A DNA stretch of 64,000 nucleotides, taken from contig JALHNJ010000001.1 of assembly GCA_022843585.1 (NCBI GenBank), positions 620,001-684,000 of the forward strand, in the 5' to 3' direction. The DNA is from Chitinophagaceae bacterium. GTDB lineage: Bacteria; Bacteroidota; Bacteroidia; Chitinophagales; Chitinophagaceae. Shown here piece after piece: positions 17,696 through 25,366 of the stretch (position 1 is the stretch's first letter; each line of letters opens with the position of its first letter). The position numbers and the translations under genes were made by a program. A model generated the notes under the pieces. It was not told the DNA's origin and searched no databases. It saw nothing but the letters and a program-made list of their open reading frames with translations.

Positions 17696-19240
17696 TTAGT
17701 TTAACTCGCCTGCCTTTTCATGATCATCGTATTCGTTCCGCAGTTTTAGTAATTCCAGTTTTAATTGCTTGATGGTAGCTTGCTGTGAAGCGAGGCTAAT
17801 CAGATTTTTTTGTTCCGCAGGATCTTTTTGCAAATCATATAGTTCCCATTCGTTTACTTCGTAAAAATAAATGAGCTTGTATTGGTCGCTTCTTATTGCA
17901 AGATGCGGTAATACTGTATGATCTTTACTGTATTCGTAATAATGGTAGTAGAGATATTTTCTTGGTAATGTTTTTTGTTTTCCGGTTGCTACAGTCTTAA
18001 AACTTATTCCATGCATCCATTCAGGAGCTTTGGCACCGGCAATATCAAGAAGGGTTGGAGCATAGTCAATGTTTTGCACCATCGTATTTGTTACCGTTCC
18101 CGGTTTAATTTGGCCCGGCCATTTCATTAATAATGGTGTACTCATTGAAACATCATAAGCGAAACGTTTATCAAACCAACCATTTTCACCAAGATAAAAA
18201 CCTTGATCACTCGTATAAATAACAGCCGTGTTGCCAGCCAGCTTATTGTCATCAAGATATTGTAACACTTCTCCCACACTCTCATCAATAGAAGCAATAC
18301 AAGCCAGGTAATCCTGCATGTACCATTGATATTTATACTTTAGTAATTCTTTTCCAGATGGTTTTTTATCACGGAGTACTTGTCCTCTTTCCGCATATAT
18401 TTCCTCAAATCTTTTTCGTTCTCCTTCTGGCATTCTTCTCATTATTGCATTGTAGGTGGCAATATCATTGGCATCGGGTTTCAATTCTGGAATGTCTAGT
18501 ATGTATTTGGGATCAACTTTCAGATCACCACATAGTCGCATATCTAACAGGATGCTCATGGTTTGTCTTTTCCATGCACTGCCCCGTCCAGTGGTGTCTG
18601 TAAACAATGTTGCAGGCTGCGGGAATTTTTTGGTATGAAATTCTTCCAGGTATTTTAATGCCGGAACAAAATTTCTATGTGGTGCTTTGTGATGAAAGAA
18701 AAGAGCAAAGGGTTTATTCTTGTCCCGGCTATTGAGCCAGTTAATGGCATCTTTTGTTAATGCATTGGCTGAATATCCTTTTTCAACAATTGTGTCGCCA
18801 TTCATAGTGATCATTCTTGTATCAAAGTATTGTCCCATGCCCGGTAATATTCTCCAGTAATCAAATCCTTTGGGATAAGAGTGTAAATGCCATTTTCCAA
18901 TTAATGCTGTTTGATAGCCAGCTTGGCCTAGCAAATGCGCAATAGTCGTTTTGGAAGAATCAAACCGTATAAAATTATTTTTCACGCCATTTTTATGTGA
19001 GTGTTGACCAGTTAATAAGGTAGCTCTTGCCGGAGAGCAGATGGAATTACCTACAAAAGCTTTATTGAATTTCGCTCCTTCTTTTGCAATTCTATCTATA
19101 TTAGGCGTTTTAATAAATTGCTTATTGTAAGCACTGATGGCATCATTATCATGATCGTCGCTCATGATGTAAAGAATATTTGGACGCTGTTGTGCAAAAG
19201 AAGTAATCGATAAAAAGAGGAAAGCAACAACTAATCGCAT
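17696..19240 (-). CDS. type I sulfatase (formylglycine-dependent), secreted
   Basis: A 514-residue sulfatase. The start MRLVVAFLFLSITSFAQ gives a signal peptide; an open frame continues upstream to 19444 but would overlap the divergent DUF72 gene. The catalytic block is CSPAR at 68-72, where Cys68 is the residue converted to formylglycine, followed by ATLLTGQH. The metal aspartates are in MSDDH (26-30). A C-terminal domain with YDLQKDPAEQKNL is typical of the family. It desulfates a sugar or aryl sulfate in the periplasm; the substrate cannot be read from sequence. Confidence 0.9.
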   Translation of the reverse strand: MRLVVAFLFLSITSFAQQRPNILYIMSDDHDNDAISAYNKQFIKTPNIDRIAKEGAKFNKAFVGNSICSPARATLLTGQHSHKNGVKNNFIRFDSSKTTIAHLLGQAGYQTALIGKWHLHSYPKGFDYWRILPGMGQYFDTRMITMNGDTIVEKGYSANALTKDAINWLNSRDKNKPFALFFHHKAPHRNFVPALKYLEEFHTKKFPQPATLFTDTTGRGSAWKRQTMSILLDMRLCGDLKVDPKYILDIPELKPDANDIATYNAIMRRMPEGERKRFEEIYAERGQVLRDKKPSGKELLKYKYQWYMQDYLACIASIDESVGEVLQYLDDNKLAGNTAVIYTSDQGFYLGENGWFDKRFAYDVSMSTPLLMKWPGQIKPGTVTNTMVQNIDYAPTLLDIAGAKAPEWMHGISFKTVATGKQKTLPRKYLYYHYYEYSKDHTVLPHLAIRSDQYKLIYFYEVNEWELYDLQKDPAEQKNLISLASQQATIKQLKLELLKLRNEYDDHEKAGELN

Positions 19241-19310
19241 AATAAAATGTATTATGTGAAAGGTACAAAAATTTCCTCCTAATTTTATTGTGTATATAAA
19301 TTGAGTGACT

Positions 19311-20228
19311 ATGGATTTTGGACGGGTATCAGCAAGTGAATTAGACAGTATTGATTTCTCTTTGCCAAAAGAACCTGCTTCTAATAAAGCAATATTAAAG
19401 GATAGGCCAGCAAAAGATGCTAAAGTATACATTGGCTGTGCCAAATGGGGCAGGCCTGAATGGGTAGGGAAAATCTATCCTCCCAAAACAAAGGAGAAAG
19501 ATTTTTTACAACACTATGTTCAACATTACAACTCCATTGAGTTAAATGCTACACATTACAGAATTTGGGGCGAAGCCGGGATAAGCAAGTGGGCAGAGAA
19601 GGCCAAAGGAATGGATTTTAAATTCTGCCCAAAAATGTACCAGGGTGTTACACATCGTGGAAGTTTAGCAGGAAAAGAATTTATAACCAGTGAATTTTTC
19701 CGGGGTATTGTAGCTTTTAAAGAACATCTTGGACCCATCTTCGTACAGGTAAGTGATAGTTTTTCTCCTAAGCGGAAAGATGAGTTGTTTACTTATTTGA
19801 AATCACTACCTATCGATTTACAATTCTTCTTGGAGGTTCGTCATCCTGACTGGTTTGCTAAAGAAAATATCAGGGAAGAAATGTTCGATTTTCTAAAAAC
19901 GAATAATATAGGTGCCGTAATTACCGACACTGCTGGCAGAAGAGATTGTGCTCACATGCACCTGACGATTCCCAAAACTTTTATCCGCTATGTAGGAAAC
20001 AGCTTGCATTCTTCTGATTATACAAGAATTGACGCATGGATAAAAAGAATGAAGCAGTGGTTAGATACAGGGATGGAAGAGCTTTATTTTTTTATGCATA
20101 TGCATGATGAAGCTACCTCGCCAGAACTCACCGTTTATTTAGTAGATAAGATTAATAAGGAATGTGGGTTGAATTTAGGAAAACCTGGCTTTTGGGATGA
20201 TGAAGATCCTCAGAGTGTTTTATTTTAA
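19311..20228 (+). CDS. DUF72 domain-containing protein
   Basis: A 305-residue protein of the DUF72 TIM-barrel family: YIGCAKWGRPEWVG, then SIELNATHYR, FKFCPKMYQ and FLEVRHPDWF. The family has no proven reaction. A GTG two codons upstream (19305) is an alternative start; the ATG is preferred. It ends one base before the umuC stop on the other strand, so the two are convergent with no gap. The N-terminal 40 residues are not part of the conserved domain. Confidence 0.85.
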   Translation: MDFGRVSASELDSIDFSLPKEPASNKAILKDRPAKDAKVYIGCAKWGRPEWVGKIYPPKTKEKDFLQHYVQHYNSIELNATHYRIWGEAGISKWAEKAKGMDFKFCPKMYQGVTHRGSLAGKEFITSEFFRGIVAFKEHLGPIFVQVSDSFSPKRKDELFTYLKSLPIDLQFFLEVRHPDWFAKENIREEMFDFLKTNNIGAVITDTAGRRDCAHMHLTIPKTFIRYVGNSLHSSDYTRIDAWIKRMKQWLDTGMEELYFFMHMHDEATSPELTVYLVDKINKECGLNLGKPGFWDDEDPQSVLF

Positions 20229-21509
20229 TCAACTCACTTCAAATAATTCATCCCATTGTGTTGTATAACGGTCGCTGATAAAATTCCGCTGCATTTTCCA
20301 GTTTCTGGTGGTGCCGACTGCAGCAAATTTCAACACATCATTCCGCTGGCTGAAATTTACATTGTCGATCATATCCATCAGCTTGCGTTCGCAATTTTTT
20401 GTGTCGGATAAAAACAAATTGCCTTGTATCGAATTATCCGGAACAATACCGCTCAGCATTACACCGGCTTTTTTATAAGAAGTTCCGTTTTTAAAGAGCT
20501 TATCTGCCAATGCAATAGCAGGTTTTATTAATTCATTAGTATAGGAAGTAGCAGTGGGTAGTGTAACAGAGTCGCCATGGGTAGCTCCTCTAAAATCTAC
20601 ATTATGATCTTCTCCTTTTGCAACTACAAACACACTAATAACTCTTGCCGCACTGTGTTGCCGCCTCAGCTTTTCCGCTGCTCTTGCTGTATAGGTTGCA
20701 ACCGCTTCTTTTATTGAATCAATATCTCCAACAGGGCTGCCAAACATTCTTGTGGTGGCAATCATTTTTTTACTCACCAGCTCTTCTTCCATGTCTTTTG
20801 ATGTAACACCTTTTAGCTCCCGAAGCAAGCGGCTACCTACAACTCCACCGAGATGTATTTTCCCAAATTCTTCGCTCATCTTACTTAATTGCAGCGCATC
20901 ATAAATGCAAAAATTCTCTTTTAATTTTTTTGCATATTGTCTGCCAATGCCCCATATATCGTCAATTGCTGTTTGTTTTAGTGCAGCATTAATTTCTTCT
21001 TCATTTGCTAATACCATTACGCCATTGTATTTGGATATCTGCTTTTTTGATAAGCGATTAGCTACTTTGGCCAGCACTTTTGTGGGGGCGACACCCACTG
21101 ACACTTTAATGCCTGTCCATAATTCAACAGTATCTTTTATTTCTTTGGCAATTTTTTTCAGTTCATTTTTCGAAAAAATGCTCAGATCTAAAAAGGCTTC
21201 ATCTACCGAATACACTTCTACATTCTTTTTGCCAAGCATTATCCGCAATGTTTCCATCACCCGCCAGCTCAAGTCGCCATATAAATTATAATTGGAAGAG
21301 AAAACAGCAACATCATTTTTTTCTACCACTGTTTTTGCCAAAAAATAAGGACCTGCCATTTCTACTCCCAGCTTTTTTGCTTCATTGCTGCGGGAAACAA
21401 TACACCCATCGTTGTTGCTTAGTACAACAACAGGTTTATTTTCCAGGTGCGGTTTGAATAAACGTTCACAAGAACAATAAAAATTATTACAGTCAACAAT
21501 TGCTTTCAT
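20229..21509 (-). CDS. umuC: DNA polymerase V catalytic subunit UmuC
   Basis: A 426-residue Y-family translesion polymerase. The metal ligands are Asp6 in AIVDCNNFY and Asp103/Glu104 in SVDEAFLDL, all intact. The helix-hairpin-helix region carries DDIWGIGRQ near 183. A sliding-clamp-binding motif QGNLF lies at 362-366. The umuD gene ends 14 bases upstream, so the pair is one operon. Since its UmuD partner appears unable to self-cleave, activation of this polymerase may not follow the E. coli scheme. Confidence 0.95.
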   Translation of the reverse strand: MKAIVDCNNFYCSCERLFKPHLENKPVVVLSNNDGCIVSRSNEAKKLGVEMAGPYFLAKTVVEKNDVAVFSSNYNLYGDLSWRVMETLRIMLGKKNVEVYSVDEAFLDLSIFSKNELKKIAKEIKDTVELWTGIKVSVGVAPTKVLAKVANRLSKKQISKYNGVMVLANEEEINAALKQTAIDDIWGIGRQYAKKLKENFCIYDALQLSKMSEEFGKIHLGGVVGSRLLRELKGVTSKDMEEELVSKKMIATTRMFGSPVGDIDSIKEAVATYTARAAEKLRRQHSAARVISVFVVAKGEDHNVDFRGATHGDSVTLPTATSYTNELIKPAIALADKLFKNGTSYKKAGVMLSGIVPDNSIQGNLFLSDTKNCERKLMDMIDNVNFSQRNDVLKFAAVGTTRNWKMQRNFISDRYTTQWDELFEVS

Positions 21510-21523
21510 CTGTCCATGTTATT

Positions 21524-21955
21524 TCATAATGGATGTATAACATACATTACCACTCCCCACACAGAAAAATTGCTAAACTCTGCCAGGTTTATATTCTTAT
21601 ACCGGCTGTTTTCCGGTATTAAAAAAGCTGAAGAAAAATTTTTATGAAACCGTCTCACCAATAATTCTCCATTCAGAATGGCAACGATTACTTTTCCATT
21701 CACCAGCTTAACAGAACGATCTACAATTAATATGTCCCCATCAAAAATGCCAGCCTCCTTCATCGCATCGCCTTTCATGCGAAAGAAATAAGTGGCAGGT
21801 TTATTTTTGACAAGCTGTTCATTCAGGTCAATGCCCCGTTCCATATAATCATCTGCAGCAGCACCAAAGCCGGTAGCGTTGGCGGTATTTACTTCCTGTT
21901 GGGTAAATTGTTTTGAGCCCTTATAAGCACTGCCGTAAAATTCATCTCCTTCCAT
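21524..21955 (-). CDS. umuD: UmuD/LexA-family S24 protein with lost Ser-Lys dyad
   Basis: A 143-residue UmuD homologue collinear with E. coli UmuD. The catalytic serine of GDSM is replaced: the text reads KGDAMKEAGI, Ala64 encoded by GCG. The catalytic lysine is also replaced: NGELLVRRF has Arg101 where E. coli has Lys97. The scissile pair at the E. coli Cys24-Gly25 position is Thr28-Gly29. The rest of the fold (IFDGDILIVDRS, then SVWGVVMYVI) is well kept. RecA-stimulated self-cleavage therefore looks impossible, yet the gene is intact and heads umuC. It may act as a constitutive or purely structural subunit. Confidence 0.9.
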   Translation of the reverse strand: MEGDEFYGSAYKGSKQFTQQEVNTANATGFGAAADDYMERGIDLNEQLVKNKPATYFFRMKGDAMKEAGIFDGDILIVDRSVKLVNGKVIVAILNGELLVRRFHKNFSSAFLIPENSRYKNINLAEFSNFSVWGVVMYVIHPL

Positions 21956-21992
21956 ATAAATAATTTTTCGGCTATAAAGGTGATAAAATTAA

Positions 21993-22023
21993 TTTGTAAA
22001 AACTAAATAATTTAGTAAGTTTA
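21993..22023 (+). promoter_or_regulatory. promoter with palindromic operator, umuD / 2H phosphoesterase divergent region
   Basis: TTTG at 21993-21996 and TAAGTTTA at 22016-22023 are 19 bases apart, one mismatch from consensus, pointing toward the 2H phosphoesterase gene. A perfect 15-base palindrome, ACTAAATAATTTAGT (22002-22016), fills most of the spacer and touches the first base of the -7 element. It lies 46 bases upstream of umuD. A repressor there would block the rightward promoter and could also control umuDC. Which protein binds is unknown. Confidence 0.5.
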
Positions 22024-22064
22024 TGCTAAGAAAATGGGTAAGCATTTTTTAACCTCAAAATCAG

Positions 22065-22685
22065 ATGGGTATGGAAACGATTATCAACACAATTCCCGGT
22101 TACCGGGTTTACGAGTATTTATTGGTACTCAGTCCGCATGAAGAATTATGGAACCGCATCATGAAAGTGAAAGAAAATTTTGCAGAACAGTACAAATCTG
22201 ATCATGCAAGATGGGGGAAACCACATGTCACCTTGGCAAATTTTCTCCAATATGAAATGAAGGAAGACCGAATTGTCAATCACTTAAAAAGAATTGCCAT
22301 GGGTTATCCTCCGTTCAAAGTTGAGTTAAAAGATTTCGGAAGCTTTCCATCACATACTATATATATTAATGTTACCAGCAAATTGCCGATTCAAAATTTG
22401 ATTAAAGAAATACGACTGGATGGTAACAGGCTGATGAAACTGAATGATGATAACAAACCGCATTTCATAATGGAACCGCATCTCACCATTGCGAGAAAAC
22501 TAAAACCCTGGCAATATGAAAAGGCCTGGCTGGAGTACAGTAACAGTCATTTCACCGGCCGGTTCATTGCCGATACTATGACCTTGTTGAAAAGACCTGC
22601 GGGTGAAATGAAATATCATATTGCTAAAAAATTTGAGTTTCAAAACCTACCAGTAGCAACAAGGCAGGGTGAATTATTTGGATAA
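22065..22685 (+). CDS. 2'-5' RNA ligase-like 2H phosphoesterase
   Basis: A 206-residue 2H-superfamily protein with the two catalytic HxT motifs, HVTL at 54-57 and HLTI at 139-142, about 85 residues apart as usual. Bacterial members open or form 2',5'-phosphodiester bonds or cleave cyclic nucleotides; the substrate here is unknown. It is divergent from umuDC across a region with a promoter and a palindrome, which suggests joint stress control. A GxxExxY nuclease cassette begins just behind its stop. Confidence 0.8.
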   Translation: MGMETIINTIPGYRVYEYLLVLSPHEELWNRIMKVKENFAEQYKSDHARWGKPHVTLANFLQYEMKEDRIVNHLKRIAMGYPPFKVELKDFGSFPSHTIYINVTSKLPIQNLIKEIRLDGNRLMKLNDDNKPHFIMEPHLTIARKLKPWQYEKAWLEYSNSHFTGRFIADTMTLLKRPAGEMKYHIAKKFEFQNLPVATRQGELFG

Positions 22686-22689
22686 TAAG

Positions 22690-22728
22690 TTGAACCACAG
22701 AGACACTATGACACAGAGTAGCACAGAG
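22690..22728 (+). repeat. left inverted repeat of the GxxExxY cassette
   Basis: A 39-base stretch beginning TTGAACCACAGAGACAC. It matches the reverse complement of the element at 23229-23270 at 32 of 39 positions. It starts 5 bases after the previous gene's stop and contains the ATG (22708) of the nuclease gene, so the first residues (MTQSSTE) are encoded by the repeat itself. Confidence 0.7.
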
Positions 22729-23121
22729 AAAATACATAAGCCACTAACAGAAAGAGAAAGATGGCTTACCTCGCAAGTAATGGATATAGCAATTACAATT
22801 CATAAATTTTTGGGCCCAGGTTTGCTGGAAGGTATATATGAGAAATGTTTTTGTTATGAGTTGGCAAAAAGAAATATTCGGTATGTAGTTCAAAAGAATG
22901 TAGAACTAATTTATGATAAGCTGGTAATTAGTGATGGCTTGCGAATTGATATATTAGTTGATGATTTAATAATTGTTGAGTTGAAGGCACAGGATATTTA
23001 TCATCCGGTTTGGGATGCGCAACTTTTAAGTTACTTGCGACTGACTCAAAAGAGACTTGGATATGTCCTTAACTTTCATGTGCCATTAATGAAAGATGGC
23101 GTTAAAAGAATGATTCTTTAA
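22708..23121 (+). CDS. GxxExxY protein, PD-(D/E)XK nuclease-like
   Basis: A 137-residue protein with the defining motif GLLEGIY at 38-44 and a nuclease-type core, RIDILVDD (Asp81) followed by VELKAQD (Glu91, Lys93), which fits the D...ExK pattern of the PD-(D/E)XK superfamily. Function in this family is not established. An open frame extends upstream to 22669, but the ATG at 22708 is preferred because the earlier codons overlap the previous gene. The gene is bracketed by inverted repeats on both sides, suggesting a small self-contained mobile cassette. Confidence 0.8.
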   Translation: MTQSSTEKIHKPLTERERWLTSQVMDIAITIHKFLGPGLLEGIYEKCFCYELAKRNIRYVVQKNVELIYDKLVISDGLRIDILVDDLIIVELKAQDIYHPVWDAQLLSYLRLTQKRLGYVLNFHVPLMKDGVKRMIL

Positions 23122-23168
23122 TTGCCTGGAAGGCAATTACTCAGTGTTTCTGTATTTAATAAGTTAAC

Positions 23169-23270
23169 TACTCTGTGCTTCCCCCTGTCGCTGTGTCTAT
23201 GTGGTTCAAACTATTCTGTGATTAATCATACTCTGTGCTTCTCCCTGTCGCTGTGTCTCCGTGGTTCAAA
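23169..23270 (-). repeat. two tandem right-hand repeats of the GxxExxY cassette
   Basis: Two 42-base copies, at 23169-23210 and 23229-23270, share TACTCTGTGCTTC, CCCTGTCGCTGTGTCT and GTGGTTCAAA and differ at about three positions. Their period is exactly 60 bases. They are inverted relative to the left repeat at 22690-22728. No protein-coding gene is supported in 23122-23309, although a short frame is open there. Confidence 0.75.
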
Positions 23271-23309
23271 ATACTCCAAGCGTCAATTCACTCCCAAATA
23301 TTTTTTATC

Positions 23310-24422
23310 ATGAACAATGATTTACAACAAGACCATTTTAAAGTAATACCTAAAAAGGAAGACCCAGAAAATCCAACTTATCTCGCAGGCCGTGGGGCAC
23401 AGATAAATACAAAAAATCGGTTTCAAAAAAACGAAGTTACAAGAGAACATATTGAAGGCATTGATGATTGGGAAGAATCAAATGTGCCAACCATCTACAT
23501 GGAACAGGAATCGAAGACGATCGTCAACAAAGTAGAAAGTAAAGATGTAGGTATGAGCTATAGCATGAACCCCTATGCCGGTTGCGAGCATGGCTGCATC
23601 TATTGCTATGCAAGAAATGTACATGAATACTGGGGCTACAGTGCCGGTCTTGATTTTGAACGAAAAATAATCATCAAGAAAAATGCACCACAACTGCTCC
23701 GTAAGTTCTTAATGCATCCAAAGTGGGATGGTACGCCTATCATGCTAAGCGGTAATACGGATTGTTATCAACCTGCCGAACAAAAGTATCGCCTGACAAG
23801 AGGCTTGCTGGAAGTATGTAATGAGTTTAATCAACCCGTTGGCATACTTACCAAAAACTCCTGGATACTAAAAGACAAAGATGTATTACAGGAAATGGCA
23901 AAGAAAAAATTAGTATCAGCCATGGTTTCTATTACATCTTTTAATGAAGACCTGCGCAGAATAATGGAACCAAGAACTACTACGGCCAAACAAAAGCTGA
24001 AAGTAATAAACGAATTAAGTAGTGCGGGGGTAAGAATGGGCATTATGATGGGGCCCATGATACCGGGATTGAATGAACATGAAATGCAACGCATCATGAA
24101 AGCGGCGGCAGATAACGGAGCCACCTTCACCGCCTACACTTTTATTCGCTTAAATGGTGCCATCAAGTTTCTATTTCATGATTGGCTATATAAAAATTTT
24201 CCTGATAGGGCCGATAAGGTTTGGCATTTGATAGAACAAAGTCATGATGGAAAAGTAAATGATACCCGCTGGGGTGTACGTATGCGGGGCGAAGGAAGTA
24301 TTGCGGAGATGGTAGCACAGCAATATAAAAAATACGGTAAGCTGTATAAAATGAATGCGGAAGAATGGAGTTTAGATACTTCCATCTTCCGCAGACCAGG
24401 TTCTCAGGGAAAATTATTCTGA
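23310..24422 (+). CDS. PA0069-family radical SAM protein
   Basis: A 370-residue radical SAM protein starting at MNNDLQQDHF; the frame upstream to 23235 runs into the repeat and is discarded. The iron-sulfur motif is CEHGCIYCYA with Cys92, Cys96 and Cys99 (CxxxCxxC), preceded by MSYSMNPYAG. MLSGNTDCYQPAEQKY and PMIPGLNEHEM are further family signatures. The family is related to spore-photoproduct lyase but its reaction is unknown. Its last 9 bases overlap the convergent META-domain gene. Confidence 0.9.
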   Translation: MNNDLQQDHFKVIPKKEDPENPTYLAGRGAQINTKNRFQKNEVTREHIEGIDDWEESNVPTIYMEQESKTIVNKVESKDVGMSYSMNPYAGCEHGCIYCYARNVHEYWGYSAGLDFERKIIIKKNAPQLLRKFLMHPKWDGTPIMLSGNTDCYQPAEQKYRLTRGLLEVCNEFNQPVGILTKNSWILKDKDVLQEMAKKKLVSAMVSITSFNEDLRRIMEPRTTTAKQKLKVINELSSAGVRMGIMMGPMIPGLNEHEMQRIMKAAADNGATFTAYTFIRLNGAIKFLFHDWLYKNFPDRADKVWHLIEQSHDGKVNDTRWGVRMRGEGSIAEMVAQQYKKYGKLYKMNAEEWSLDTSIFRRPGSQGKLF

Positions 24423-24833
24423 TGCAAACTCCAGCAATATCTTTTCACCCTGATATAAGGAAAGGATATTACCTTTTATTTCAAACCGGGTTGCTTTTTC
24501 TAATTGTTTAAAAAAACTGTCCTCTGTTTTCTGCACCTCTTCACAATACATCTTGGTAGAGAAAATATTTTTAAAACTTATTTCATTGTTGTTAATGGTT
24601 ATACTGCTACCAAAGCTGTTGCAACTTCCATTTCCACCGGCACTTTTATTCAACTCAACAAATTTGATAAAGGCTTTTGTGTGCACATTTTCCGTACCCG
24701 CATCTGTATAAATTTTCTTTAGCGACCATTTGGTTTCATATAGAGGAATTGCGGGAGTGCTAATTTTTTTGTTGGCTGTGCAAGATAAAAGTAGTGTTGT
24801 AATACCAATACTTAAGAGTGTAATCATTTTCAT
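24414..24833 (-). CDS. META domain (HslJ-like) lipoprotein
   Basis: A 139-residue protein starting MKMITLLSIG with a lipobox LLLSC (Cys18). The mature part is a META domain: YETKWSLKKIY, then GGNGSCNSFGSSITI and MYCEEVQKTEDSFF, the pattern of HslJ and related envelope proteins. An in-frame extension to 24932 lacks a signal peptide and is not used. Function is unknown; HslJ relatives respond to heat or antibiotic stress. It overlaps the end of the radical SAM gene by 9 bases. Confidence 0.85.
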   Translation of the reverse strand: MKMITLLSIGITTLLLSCTANKKISTPAIPLYETKWSLKKIYTDAGTENVHTKAFIKFVELNKSAGGNGSCNSFGSSITINNNEISFKNIFSTKMYCEEVQKTEDSFFKQLEKATRFEIKGNILSLYQGEKILLEFASE

Positions 24834-24930
24834 GTTATATTTTTTTTGTGACATGTACCAGATGCAGAAAGACGTTCTATTACACAATGATTGATTAGTA
24901 GGCGAAGCAAAAGTTTGTTGTAAAAAATGC

Positions 24931-24961
24931 AAAAAAGAAGACCTCTGTAGAAACAGAGGTC
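24931..24961 (-). terminator. rho-independent terminator of the 58-residue gene
   Basis: A perfect nine-base stem, GACCTCTGT at 24940-24948 and ACAGAGGTC at 24953-24961, with a four-base loop. On the minus strand it is followed by CTTCTTTTTT. It stands 46 bases past the stop of the small gene and before the META gene, so the two are separate transcription units. Confidence 0.85.
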
Positions 24962-25006
24962 GTAACCAAAACTAACTGCTTATGAGAAAAAGTTGAATTA
25001 AATATT

Positions 25007-25183
25007 TTATGCTGCTAACGTTTTGTAATTAAGGCTTCCAAAAAAACCGCCTTCTCTTTCTTCCTGCGCTGTAATTACAAAGTCTTCTTTATAGTTAGCA
25101 AATTTGAACTTCTTTAAAAGCTCTTTATGTAGTTTTATCTTTTTTAATGAAGAGCTTAATAATCTTCTTATAGGCTTTTTCAT
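25007..25183 (-). CDS. small basic protein of unknown function (58 residues)
   Basis: An open frame of 58 codons. The N-terminal half is strongly basic (MKKPIRRLLSSSLKKIKLHK), the middle has FANYKEDFVITAQEE, and the end is REGGFFGSLNYKTLAA. The dedicated terminator just downstream argues that it is a real transcribed gene. The plan, a charged helix followed by a Gly-Gly and a short tail, resembles precursors of modified peptides, but no maturation enzyme or exporter for one is nearby. I do not recognise the family. A small DNA- or membrane-binding protein is equally possible. Confidence 0.6.
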   Translation of the reverse strand: MKKPIRRLLSSSLKKIKLHKELLKKFKFANYKEDFVITAQEEREGGFFGSLNYKTLAA

Positions 25184-25252
25184 ATTTGTTGATTTAGTTC
25201 CGTCATCTAATAGCCAATTACTATGCCATTGGACGTACAGGCAGGATTTGAC

Positions 25253-25270
25253 TTAGTTAAGGAAAACTAA
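25253..25270 (-). promoter_or_regulatory. short inverted repeat upstream of the 58-residue gene
   Basis: TTAGTT at 25253-25258 and AACTAA at 25265-25270 form a perfect inverted repeat around six bases, 70 bases upstream of the small gene. No clear promoter was recognised. The remaining spacer to 25366 shows nothing else I can support. Confidence 0.25.
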
Positions 25271-25366
25271 AAATTGAGAATCAATAAGAAAGATATCTAT
25301 CGAAAGCAGATAATGTTTTATAGCCGGGAAATTCGGGGAAAATATTCTGCAAATGGGGAATCAGCA

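Noticed and set aside
19241-19444. N-terminal extension of the sulfatase
   Set aside because: The extension is antisense to the DUF72 gene and would bury the signal peptide that starts at 19240.
23169-23270. Possible CRISPR-like direct repeats
   Set aside because: Only two 42-base units, an 18-base gap between them, an inverted relative on the other side of the gene, and no cas gene nearby.
23122-23313. Short open frame behind the GxxExxY gene
   Set aside because: It consists of translated tandem repeats (FPLSLCLCGS-type text twice) and is better explained as repeat DNA.
24931-25183. Claiming the 58-residue gene as a modified-peptide precursor matured by the nearby radical SAM enzyme
   Set aside because: The radical SAM protein belongs to the PA0069 family, not to a peptide-modifying group, and lies on the opposite strand with another gene between.
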